Shown here in pieces: positions 32,830 to 43,485 of a DNA stretch of 64,000 bases. The notes under the pieces were generated by a model. That model did no database searches and was not told the origin of the DNA. It saw only the letters and a list, made by a program, of their open reading frames with translations. Position 1 is the first letter of the stretch, and the number at the start of each line of letters is the position of its first letter. The position numbers and the translations under genes are program-made. Source of the stretch: Capillidium heterosporum (taxonomy: Eukaryota > Entomophthoromycota > Entomophthoromycetes > Entomophthorales > Capillidiaceae); assembly GCA_016630905.1 (NCBI GenBank), contig WBMQ01000009.1:1054001-1118000 (forward strand). The letters run 5' to 3'.

Positions 32830-34582
32830 ATGTTAACCAAACTAACCCGTTCTACCCTCAGACTGAATACGTAATCCCCTATACCAGCACCCTACTAACA
32901 GCTTCATCATAGTGTCAAGCCAGTTTCATCTTTGAACCCCTTGTTCAAGAAGAACTTCTCCACCCCTGCCACCTCAGCTGCCTGTGAGCCCGATGAGCCC
33001 GATTTCTTAGGCTCAGTAGAGAACTTCTACGACCGTGCCGCCAAGGTTAGCAAGGTCGCTCCCAAAACTTTGGCCCAGATCAAGTCAACCGATGCCGTTT
33101 TGTCGGTCACTTTCCCCATTGAGGTAGCCATATTAACCTATACCTTTTCTCATTATATTTAGGTCGATGACAAGAAGCACGTTATTATCCGCGGGTATCG
33201 TGCCCAGCACTCCCGCCACCGTCTCCCTGTTAAAGGTGGTATCCGTTTCTCCAACGAAGTTGACCTCCAGGAAGTCGAGGCTTTGGCCACTCTGGTATTT
33301 TGTATATTTAAGGGCAAAACTAACTTTATATAGATGACTTTCAAGTGCGCCGTTGTCGATGTACCTTTCGGTGGCGCCAAGGGTGGTATCCAGATCAATC
33401 CCAAGGAGTGGACCCCTGCCCAGTTGGAGCGTATCACCCGAAAATTCACCATTGAGCTGTGCCAAAAGAACTTCATTGGCCCCGGTGTCGATGTACCTGC
33501 TCCTGATGTAGGTACTGGTGCTCGGTAAGCTTCTATACTCCAAACTTCAACTCACAAAATTTTTTCTCGTACCCAAAAGTGAGATGGCCTGGATTATGGG
33601 TAATTAATTTTTACTTTTTAATGCCCTAACTCGAATTGTAGACACTTACCGCCAGTTGAACTCCAGCGACGTTAACGCTGCCGCTTGCGTCACCGGTAAG
33701 CCCGTTTCCCAGGGTGGTGTTCGTGGCCGTACCGAAGCCACTGGCTTAGGTGTCTACTACGGTATCCGCGAGTTCTTGAGCTACCCCGAGATCCAGAAGA
33801 AAACTGGTTTGAGTGGTAAGATGGCCGGTACCACCGTTGCCATCCAAGGTTTCGGTAACGTAGGTTACTGGGCTGCCAAATTCTTCGCCGACAACGGTGC
33901 TAAGGTCGTTGCCATCGGTGAGTACGACTGCGCCATCCACGACGAGAACGGTTTGGACATCGAAGCTCTATTTGAGCACCGCAAGCAGACCGGTACCTTC
34001 AAAGGCTACGCCACTGGTAAGATCTTGGACCAACCCCTCGATGTTTTGGAAGTTGAGTGCGACGTCTTGATCCCAGCTGCCCTCGAACGCCAGATCGGTA
34101 TCAAGAACGCTACTAAGGTCAAGGCCAAGATTGTCGGTGAAGCTGCCAACGGACCTTTGACTCCTGCTGCCCACGACATTTTGACTGAACGCGGAATCGT
34201 TGTTGTCCCCGATCTTTTGTTGAACGCCGGTGGTGTTTGTGTTTCTTACTTTGAATGGTTGAAGAATTTGTCGCATGTACGTTTCGGTCGTATGAACAAG
34301 AAGTGGGAGGAACAAGGCAAATCTAAGTTGTTAGCCCTTGTTGAGCAGCAGGTTGGTAGAACTTTGAGTGAAAGTGAGCGTCGTCACATTGTCCACGGTG
34401 CTGAAGAGCACGAGCTAGTCTACTCTGGTTTAGAAGATACTATGATCGTTGCTTGTAAGGAGACCATCGATACTGCCAACAACTTGAACTGTGATTATAG
34501 AACGGCTGCCTTTGCCAACGCTATCCAGAAGATTGCTTTAGTCAACCAGAGCTCGGGGGCTATGTTCTCGACTCAGGGTTAA
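32830..34582 (+). CDS. Animal-type hexameric glutamate dehydrogenase, mitochondrial
   Basis: The enzyme interconverts glutamate and 2-oxoglutarate plus ammonia. Six exons (32830-32870, 32913-33123, 33163-33294, 33334-33524, 33580-33599, 33642-34582) sum to 511 codons plus stop; exon 5 is only 20 nt. The N-terminus ([14 protein letters not shown]...[11 protein letters not shown]) looks like a mitochondrial presequence. Core motifs: [32 protein letters not shown] with the catalytic lysine region, [26 protein letters not shown], the Rossmann [40 protein letters not shown]. It resembles animal GLUD rather than the NADP-GDH or 115-kDa NAD-GDH of ascomycetes. The antenna region ([16 protein letters not shown]) appears shorter than in animals. 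Codon use is noticeably C-rich, suggesting high expression. Coenzyme preference cannot be told. Confidence 0.93.
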
Positions 34583-35489
34583 GCATCTTTCTAATAAAGT
34601 TTTAAATAGATTTTGTGCAAATTTTTTGTTAAATTTAGGCATATGCTTTTACTATTATGGCTGACACATACAGAAGGATTTACTATGCTAGATATACAGA
34701 TCCCTGCTATACGTATTAGCTTGTTGACATAGAGATGGTAGTTACCACCATCCTTGTAATATAATCAGCTTTTTGAAGCAAACTACCCTACTTTTTACAA
34801 CCGGCATCTTAACCTAAAGTCATAATAATCTACCTAGTGACAGAGTGGCTTCACTTTTGACAGTTCTTTCAGTATATAATTCAAGTCTGGTCTTGAGTTC
34901 TAATTCCTCGGTTAATCTGAGTACACAACTTTATCCTGCTGAGCTATGGAATAACTAGGAGAGTACAGTGGTATAGCTTGTTTTAGAGTAAACTAAATTT
35001 AGTGGAGTTGAGACTTGGATATAAGTTTATAATAGATATAGCTAGCTCTACAATACTAATTATGAGAAAGTAGCAAATATACCTTTGATAACCTTTTCAC
35101 ATATATAGTTTATAAAATATACTTTTCAACAAGTATTTGCTTGTTAGATTAAAGGTTGGTAGGAATATTGATAGAAAGTAAGATTTGCAAGTTAAGTATA
35201 CTGGATCATTGCTAGAAGGTTGGGTGATCTGTATAAAACTCTAAGCTTCAAAAGCATATTTGTAATAAAGTCAGACATAATAGATCCGTAAGTGATGGCC
35301 TATAAACGAAACCATACCAACGGCACCTACAAAAATGAGCAGCTATCTTTTTTATCATATTTGATTCACTTTCAACCTATAATGTTCAATAAAATGACGT
35401 AAATTTTTGATTTCAGCAAAGTTCAAACCCAAATCTCGAAACTTTTGTTTTCACGATCTCATCTCAAGTCCAAATAGATAAGTTCCAAC
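34583..35489. other. Intergenic between GDH and SURF1
   Basis: No coding sequence, repeat or RNA gene was recognised. Confidence 0.55.
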
Positions 35490-36670
35490 ATGCGCAAACT
35501 CTTTCAACAGCTCCATAAGATACGTAACTTTGGTACCACCAGCTCCACCTTCAACTACCAACAACTGTACACCGAAACTATTAAGTCTACTAAAAAGGTA
35601 GATAAATACCGACCTTTAAAGGTGCTAGGATTGTCGGTTATGCCTCTAAGCTGTATATTCTTGACGTGGTGGCAAGTTCAAAGGTTGAGTTGGAAAGAAA
35701 ATTTGTTAAAGAGTATTGAAGACAAGGTCAACCAACAGCCTCTATTGTTGGGTACTATGGATTTAAAGTAGGTTTATTTAATTTTTAATATTTTGTATGT
35801 TTATCGAATGCTTTTAGTAAATTCAACCAAGAGGAAAATGAATTTCGTCAAGTGATGTTGAAGGGTAAATTTTTAAATGAGAAGGAAGCGTTTTTAGGTC
35901 CTAGAACCTTTGATAACCAGATCGGTTACTACCTTTTTTCGAGCTTCCTAATGGATAACGGGTAAGTACATGACTTGATATATAGTTAAATCTAATTTTA
36001 ATTTGTTTGTTTCATTAGTCAAAAAGTTTTGGTAAAACGAGGCTGGATAAGTAAAGATAAAATCGACAAGCGGACTAGACCACTTTCGATAGTAACGCTC
36101 TTATTTCTAGTTGTCTATACCCTAACCTTTTATATGCTTTTAGGTTGAAGGTGAAACTATAATTAAAGGTCAACTACGTACCGGTGAAAAGGTAAAGTGA
36201 AATTGGCTTTGTATAAGTGTATTTATATAGATATAAAATAGGGAAATCGATTTACGCCAGCCAACGACCCAGCCCATAACAAGTGGTACTACGTCAACGT
36301 CCAGGAATTAGCAAATTATTTAGATTCTCAACCTATCCTAGTTGAATTGACGAATGGTAACCCAAAATCGATTTAGTTTTACTAATATAAATGATAGACG
36401 AAAGCTCTTTCGTAAACTCCCAATTGATATCGGAAGGTAAACCTATCCCTAGAAACCTGGATTTCCAACTACCAAACAACCATCTGCAATACGCCATCAC
36501 ATGGTAGAATTTAGTTTTTGCGAAATGCTATTGACATTTGGATTTTTAGGTTTACGTTGGCCTGCTTTACTAGTGGGATGTTAGTTAGCTTCGTTCGGAA
36601 AGGCAAGGGAAGTAAGTTACCGCAAGCTAAGGCTACCGACCTAGTAAGGAAACGTAATTCGTACCTGTAA
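35490..36670 (+). CDS. SHY1: SURF1/Shy1 cytochrome c oxidase assembly factor
   Basis: This inner mitochondrial membrane protein helps insert heme a into Cox1 during complex IV assembly. Seven exons (35490-35767, 35818-35961, 36019-36091, 36144-36191, 36242-36356, 36398-36503, 36550-36670) sum to 294 codons plus stop. The N-terminus is a plausible presequence. TM1 spans about residues 47-60 and leads into TWWQVQRLSWKENLL, the SURF1 signature. Between the helices lie GPRTFDNQIGYYLFS, VKRGWISKDK, NRFTPANDPAHNKWYYVN and the conserved PNNHLQYAITWFTLA that starts TM2. Length matches the family. The stop follows RKRNSYL. Confidence 0.93.
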
Positions 36671-37262
36671 TAAAGAAGGTTTAAGTTTTCAATTATGCTG
36701 CTACTCCCTCGGCCTGTTTTTCCTAAACCATGCTATGCTTTTTGCCTATACTATATCTGTCGAATTTTTATAATCACTTCTAATACTTATAATTGGAGCT
36801 TGTATTTCATTATAGATCGGTATAGAGTAGACTGATATAGTAACTAATATAAAATAGCCTATTTAAATATAAATACCCATCAATTTCAATCAATTGTTAG
36901 ATATCGAAACTTTTCCTTTAAGTATCTTACTCAAAATTCAGATAATAGACTTTACTTTGCGCTACACTATATACCAACTCAAATTACTTTTGTTTATTAT
37001 TCCTGAAATGGAAGCTATACCCTACGAAGCTACACCTTATACTACTTTAATGCTATAGTAGATCTAGACCTCTACTTTGTATAAGCTAAAAATCAGTTAT
37101 CTCAATTAAAAATATTCTGCATAGCTCATATATAGCGCAGTAGTGCTATCCCATATTATACTATTATAATCTCGATCTACAAAATGTAGAAATAAAATTT
37201 TCAATTTTAATATGAAAACGCATCCCAACCAAAACATCAATCCCAAGCCCATAACTTTACTT
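36671..37262. other. Intergenic between convergent SURF1 and CBM19-like genes
   Basis: AT-rich with no recognised feature. Confidence 0.55.
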
Positions 37263-37931
37263 TTAAAAGCAAGGAGGGGAAGGTTGTGGTCCTGGCATGT
37301 CGCAGTAGATATGGTCAGTTTTATCCTTGGTACAGGTAGTACCACTAGGACAGTATGTATATAGCCAGTGGTGACCTGTACAGGTAGCTATTGCCCACCC
37401 GACACAGATTTCCTTGCCTTTAACGTCACAGGCACTGTGATCTAGAGGACAGTCCTTGGCCGAGGTGATATTGGGAAATAAGCTGGGGTATAAATTGGGT
37501 AAAGTTAGGTTCCATTGAGATTGGCTGATGTTTTGGTTTTCGGAGATCAAAGTTATTACAACTGTGTTCAAGGTATCAGTACTGCTGGTAGTAGTGGGTG
37601 AAGATTCAGTTGGAGTTGGTGTTATAGGTGAAGGTGGTTGTGTTGAGGACGATGTTTCGTTAAAGAAGTTGGATTGGAGGCATAAGTTTAGATCGCTGTC
37701 ATCGTCCGAACCAATACATTCGATATCTGGATCCTCCTTTCGGTTGAGTGGGCTTGGTTTATAAGTTTCTAATGGCCCATCCTCTATTATTACTGACCTC
37801 CTCGTCCTTTCGAAGTCCAAGTTGCTGTCCTCATCGTACACCTCACTTCTGTTGAAACTTATTATTAAAACTAGTGTTATAAACACTATCCTCAAGCTGT
37901 TGCAGTTTACCATAGCTTTTGTAAATGACAA
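37263..37931 (-). CDS. Secreted protein with CBM19-like chitin-binding domain
   Basis: A single exon encodes 222 residues. The first in-frame ATG gives MSFTKAMVNCNSLRIVFITLVLIISFNRS, with a hydrophobic signal core; the next ATG (MVNCNSL) may be the real start. Residues about 95-140 form a Ser/Thr/Pro linker (PPSPITPTPTESSPTTTSS) likely to be O-glycosylated. The C-terminus has seven cysteines in the pattern C-x6-C-x7-C-x7-C-x9-C-x5-C-x9-C: KEICVGWAIATC...YCPSGTTC...IYCDMPG. This resembles CBM19, found in yeast chitinases. No catalytic domain is present. A wall-associated or secreted chitin-binding protein is inferred. A decayed relative lies at 59155-59583. Confidence 0.65.
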   Translation of the reverse strand: MSFTKAMVNCNSLRIVFITLVLIISFNRSEVYDEDSNLDFERTRRSVIIEDGPLETYKPSPLNRKEDPDIECIGSDDDSDLNLCLQSNFFNETSSSTQPPSPITPTPTESSPTTTSSTDTLNTVVITLISENQNISQSQWNLTLPNLYPSLFPNITSAKDCPLDHSACDVKGKEICVGWAIATCTGHHWLYTYCPSGTTCTKDKTDHIYCDMPGPQPSPPCF

Positions 37932-38722
37932 ATGTTTTGGTTAATATTTTTATCGGCAGTTATGTAGTTGCTTTGAGTATTTTGCATTTATGTGTTGAAC
38001 TTGTCGATTTTCTAAGTTTAGCTATCAACTTGAAAATCTTTGGTATAAATATCGCTATACATGTAGCATTATAAATTTAAATAATACATATCATAGCAAC
38101 TAAATAATATGTTTTATTTATAGCTTTAGATTTATAGGTATCTTATATATAGTTGATGCATTTTGATTTTATATCCTATCATCTTAAAAACTATACTATA
38201 TTCCAATTAAACAGCGTATATTTTAGAGATTTACTGAAAATATTGGAATAAACAATACCAAATTCAACGGAATTTAACCTAATTATATTGAATAGGGATC
38301 AGCACCTTCATTAAAACCATTTTTTCCTAATGGAAATAGGATAGAAATTTCCTAAAAACACTTCAACTTATTGCATTTAATATTTATAAATTGTCTATAT
38401 GTGAAAATATTAAACATTATATTTAGGAAATAAAGCTTTAGTATTCAAAAATGTATTAACTTATTGTTAGAAAAAGTATACATATTTAAGCAATTATCTA
38501 AAGCTGTTTGGAATGATAGACTATAAATTAATATAATCATATATGTTAACTTAGCTAAAGAGTTAAGTTAACATTCTATATTAAAAACATACTAAGTTTA
38601 GTTAAACTTTTTAATTAAAAGTCTATGCTAATAAAAATCAACACTTAAATCAAATTTAATAATCTAAATGAACCAAAATATTCTAAAACTTGAAGAAAAT
38701 TGGTATATCAAATCTAAAAAAA
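37932..38722. other. Intergenic, AT-rich
   Basis: No gene is seen. An 11-bp stem inverted repeat (TATGTTAACTTA arm at about 38543-38553, pairing with 38564-38574) is the only structure noted, 150 bp from tRNA-Ile copy 4. Confidence 0.5.
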
Positions 38723-38796
38723 TGCTCACTACAGGGGTCGAACCTGTGACTTTGGCGTTATTAGCACCACACTCTAACCAACTGAGTTAAGCGAGC
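38723..38796 (-). tRNA. tRNA-Ile(AAU), copy 4
   Basis: It is identical to the other four copies on the minus strand, with anticodon AAT. A run of seven T follows on the transcribed strand. Its 5' end is 159 bp from the LTR-like repeat. Confidence 0.97.
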
Positions 38797-38955
38797 TATT
38801 AGAATATGAATTTTCAAATAAAGTCTATATTTGAATAGTAAAAAATTCCTGCCTTTGTGTAATTTTGAACTATTTGATAATGTTAGCAACTTAATAAATT
38901 TTTAGTATAGAATATTAACTTAGCTTTTCGGTCAAGTTGCATATTAAATAGAAAG

Positions 38956-39553
38956 TATTAGAAAGCGTTTACAAAAAACACTTACCAGGAGGAATTAGCC
39001 AAGAAGCAACAGTAGCCAGTACTTCATAAAAGCTAAAGAAGTTAATGATAAGATTATATAAAGAGGAAGCTTGATATAGAAGCGGTGAGCAGACAGGAAT
39101 ACTCCAATCGTAGCCATAAGGCTAAGGAGCACCATTGGGTTCTATGATTTGGTTCAGGTTAGTGCCACTCTCTGGCTTATAGAAACGCTAATTCTCAGTT
39201 CTAAATTAGACTATTGACAGTGAGTCTACTATGTCGATAGCAGAAGACAATATCAAATGGTTCAAGACATTTGTTTAATAATTACTTAGACTGCTACTAA
39301 GCTCACTGTGTGTCTTATATAAGCTACTCGTCTTTAGTAGTCAGTACTCTGAGTACTGGTGGATCATCGCTAATTTCAAGTAATGCAAGGATCGGGAAGC
39401 AGTCAATACTAAATTAAATGCTTAATTACTGCTAAAAAGAAAGGGGGTTTCTAGTATTGATAGGGAGATGCCGACTAGTAGTCTAAGTTTGGGATATAGT
39501 TTGAATTTTGGCTATTAAGCAAAACTGCAGCTGATTTAGGAATATTCCTTACA
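38956..39553 (+). mobile_element. LTR-like repeat copy 2, decayed
   Basis: It aligns by eye with 8368-9072 along its length. Shared blocks include CACTTACCA near the start, GTAGCCAGTACT, GACAGGAAT, CTCAGTTCTAAATTA, the TATA box (39316-39321) in CTTATATAAGC, and CTTACA at the end. It is about 100 bp shorter and differs largely by transitions. It lies between two minus-strand tRNA-Ile genes, so its orientation relative to the tRNAs is opposite to that of copy 1. Boundaries are approximate and no target-site duplication is seen. Confidence 0.55.
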
Positions 39554-39592
39554 ATAACAAAGACTAAAAATAATACAAGAGCCACAAAAAGA

Positions 39593-39666
39593 TGCTCACT
39601 ACAGGGGTCGAACCTGTGACTTTGGCGTTATTAGCACCACACTCTAACCAACTGAGTTAAGCGAGC
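39593..39666 (-). tRNA. tRNA-Ile(AAU), copy 5
   Basis: It is identical to the other four copies on the minus strand. The transcribed strand continues TCTTTTTGTGG, a T5 terminator. The LTR-like repeat ends 39 bp beyond its 3' end. Confidence 0.97.
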
Positions 39667-40020
39667 TGGTATCCGATGGTAAAATCCTTTTAAAGTGATT
39701 ATATATTTATATTATTTTCTAAAAAACAATTTCAGTGTATATGAGAATACTATATTTTATTAGTACTATTTGGAAAGTCGCAGGTGAAATATAATTCAAT
39801 TTGATAATTCAGTATATATTCAAATAGTTAACACTTAAAATGTATTGATTTTAATATAAATAAATTTACTACCTCTATATGTAAGTTGTTTCGCCTTGGA
39901 TAATGAACATCAAAAGCTAAAAATTAAATCAAAGATACTTTACAGTTTTTTAATTATCAATATACCCATTACTAAAGTAAATATACTTTTACTGTAAACC
40001 AAAAATAAAAATCAGCTATT
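39667..40020. other. Intergenic between tRNA and SCAI
   Basis: About 350 bp of AT-rich sequence with nothing recognised. Confidence 0.55.
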
Positions 40021-42455
40021 TTAATGCAATAGTGTTAATTTCAACTCCCCATTAAGGTTGGTAAATATGTTGCTGGTGTTGGTAACCTGAAACAATTGTT
40101 TCAAAGTTGTCAAGATCTCGTTGCATTTGTAGAGAACTTTAGGTAATACCGGGCTACTCGAAGGTAGGTGCTAAATATAGAACATTATATTAGTAAGGAA
40201 GGATCTTATTTAACAATATTGAAATTTTACCTTCTTATCTTTGACCAATCGATGGCAACTCAACAAATAGTTGGTTAAGACATATCGTATCAAAATTGTC
40301 GAAGTGAACTTGTCGTTTAAAAACTTGTATACCAAGTTATCTTCTACATAAACATATAGAAAGATATCAATTAACAAACTTAAATATTTACAAGAAAAGG
40401 TACCTTGAGGTAAATTAATTAACAACTGTTGCAAGATCAGCGTCTCCAACTTGGTAAAGAGACCTAAAACCTCCTTCCAAAGCTTCTCATCTAGCTCTAC
40501 CAGATCGGCTAAATGGCAAAAGGCAACCATTGGTAAAGTAAGACATAGCGTCAATAAATTCCCGTTAAACTGAAGCTCTAAAAGTTTAAAAAGTAAGTTA
40601 GAAAAGATTTAAATATATTGTGAAAGGAAATATACCTTTGAAAGGGGATTCGATGGGAGCCACTAGGACGAACAAAGGTTGGTGAAACAGATTAGGGAGT
40701 TTCTAAGTAAAATGTTATAAAAATCAGAATGAAGAGTGAAAGGTATACCAGGAAAGGTAGGGAGTTGGTGGCATCGAGCACCAGCATCAAAGGTTTTCTA
40801 GTGAAGGGTAGAAGATCAGCCCAGAACAACCCATTCTTGAAGTTCAATTCATTGGTGTCCTGCTTACTTTCGGTGGAGGGTAGTGGTGAAATGGCGATTC
40901 CATTCTGGTATCCTAATAAAAGGGTATCATTAATAAATGATATTGGGATATGTGGGATAAAGTACCAGCTAAACTGGAGTTCAAGTTGTTTATAGTCTGT
41001 TCGGAAGATACGTAGATCAGCATAGCGCCTACTCCATCGCTCAATTCCTAAGATAACAAGTAGTTAAAATATGCTAGGGATATTACAAGTTACCTTGAAG
41101 GCGTTTGTTATATAAATGAGTAGCTGTGCAATAGTAGGTTGAAATAGCATAGTTTTGTGAGGCGGTGCCAACTTCAATTTACTTAGGTTGACTGCCGTAC
41201 CCTTGTTCACTTTGAGTTGGTTGTTGCCTTCGTTAACCTGCAATTCGGAGTCGGTAGTCGAAGTGTTGGTTTCCAATTCTATAAATAAAAACATAATATT
41301 CATATACATATTTTAAAGGCGAAATGTATACCTAAGGTAAGTACCATTCGGAACATATCAACCGTCAGTTCACTGAACTTCAACTATAAACGTATAGATA
41401 GGTAAGAATTAAGAAATATAGAGTATATATAGGTACTTGTGAAGGGGAAGAGCCGACTATTATAGCTTCCTGCAATTTCAAATTGTTGGTGTTGTTACCA
41501 CTGATAAGTTTATCGGTAGGTACCTCATCAACCTTACGGAACAGTATTTCTACTGGTTTCCCCGACCCCAAGATCTGGGGTAGAAGTTTCCGTTCAGACT
41601 ATTTTTAAAAATACAAAAATATAAATTTCCAAGTATAGATAAATAATAAATAAAAAGCTACCTGTAGGAAGGTGAATATTTCCTCCAATACCAACTGCCA
41701 TTCCATAGCATCGACTGGCTTAAACGTCTTGGTGTAGGTTTCCACTAAACTCTTCAAGCTCTGAGCCAACTTCAAAGCTTTACCCACGTTGTACTGTAAT
41801 ATTGAAACAACGACATAACGCGCATAATATCTCAGCTTTTTGATAAATTGGGCAGAGCTAAATTCAAAAATAATTTAAAACCTCAACTTATTAAACCACC
41901 TACTTTTTGATATCCAAAACCTCTTTGAAGTAGTTGCGTTCTAATATAGCTTCGTAAAAGATGGAAGCTTCATACAAGTACTTGGTGTCACTAGTTCGTA
42001 AGTAGTAGTGGTAGTACAGTTGGCCTATTTTGGAGGCTATTTCCCCTACCTCCCACCGCTTCAACCCGTAGTTTACCTTGTTTTCCAAAACTACTCTGGG
42101 CAAATTTGGTTTAATGGTATAGTATAAATATGATTACCGGTGTACCTGTTGAAACTTCCATAGCTTGGTATAGATCTCAAAGGTGCGTTGGAAGTAGGTC
42201 GTCCATCCTTTACCACCTACGGGGGCTAACTCTCTATGTTTCATTATTTAAAAAGTGTTTTTTTTAAATATACCTTAGACCGGAAAATAGCTGTTGACTC
42301 TTTTCCAACAGGTACTGAAATTCTTCAACTATGAGTTGAGGTACCTCATTGTTTTCCTTTTCTTTGTCTTCCTTGTCTTCCACTTTCAACTTCTCTTCCT
42401 TGTCAGTCATAGCTGGTTCTGATTCCTTAGGTTGTACCTTCTCCTCTACTTCCAT
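40021..42455 (-). CDS. SCAI family protein
   Basis: About ten exons on the minus strand chain into a SCAI (suppressor of cancer cell invasion) homologue ending NLNGELKLTLLH. Conserved blocks in order: VEEFQYLLEKSQQLFSGLR, a TYFQRTFEIYTKLWKFQQ block, LKRWEVGEIASKIGQLYYHY, KKLRYYARYVVVSILQ, AMEWQLVLEEIFTFLQ, LKFSELTVDMFRMV, FQPTIAQLLIYITNAFK, ADLLPFTRKPLMLVLDATNS and QPLFVL near the C-terminus. A charged Lys/Glu stretch (about residues 1-35) precedes the domain. In animals SCAI is a nuclear cofactor that represses MRTF/SRF and acts in DNA break repair; its role in fungi is not established. The start is uncertain: the reading frame is open upstream to about 42540, where an acceptor-like TATAG could join another exon. 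Confidence 0.85.
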
Positions 42456-43485
42456 CGCATGTACGTTGCTATTGCCTTCAATTTGGTGTATAGATTTGTT
42501 CAAGATTTGATGTTTAGTGTAAAGTTCTAACTTATGGTTTCGTATCTATATTTTTAAACTATTCTGTTGGCTTTTGGGAGAGTAGTGAAGGTGACGTAAA
42601 GTTTGGTGGGAAACTTTAGAGACAGTCCAAATAGGGAAATTTGCTTGGTTTTCAAACATATACTAGTACATATTTTGTATAATCTTAAAGTATGAAGATG
42701 GCTAAATTTTGATATACAAATATATCAAGTTGCATCTAATAAGCTAACTAGCAGATCTATAAATCCATCAATGATATAGACAGTCCGCAAGTTAAGCTTG
42801 ATCAGTGGTGATTTCTGATAAACCAGTAGGTATGATGTAGAATGATCACTTCAAAGCTTAATGAGTGAGATGGGGTCAATAAATCGGCTGCCTGGTAAAC
42901 CAACTACACAATACCGACAGAAGTAATTTCATAAGCCAATATTAAAATGGCAAAATATCTCCTATCACCAACTCGAGCTCTTCAAAATTCAAACCCATCT
43001 TGCAGCAACTACTGTATACTATCTAGATTATTTTACAATCTAATCAAAGTACTCAACCTTACCTAATAGACGAGCTTGCAATTTAGTGCCTTTGACGCAT
43101 ATAGTCACAATGTCCAAGGAATGGTAAAGTTTAGCCTCAATTTTAGGAAGGTATTTAAATGCATCTATACTTTTATGGAATGTATTTAATCGATACTTCA
43201 GAGCGGTACATAATGTGGCAAACTGAAAGGTATTGATGCCACGGCATTTGTAAAGTAGCATATATGAAACCTAGCCAAGCTATACAAATATATCAATTCA
43301 ATATGGTAACATTTGAAATGCACCTCTGGAGTAGCTAAAACGGAAACACAGTTCTATATAGTTTAATTGGCTTTATACTGATCATGCATAGCTATCGGAG
43401 TGTTAGCATCCATAAATAATTTATAAATATATATATAAACCACCAGTTCTCTAAAAGCTCATCTCAATTTCATCAAAAAAGAAGC
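42456..43485. other. Intergenic, divergent promoter of SCAI and GMC genes
   Basis: A short minus-strand frame at 43040-43261 has no recognisable domain. Nothing else was seen. Confidence 0.5.

Noticed and set aside
38543-38574. Inverted repeat with GTTAACTTA arms
   Set aside because: An 11-bp stem in very AT-rich DNA with no terminal duplication or second copy; not enough for a MITE call.
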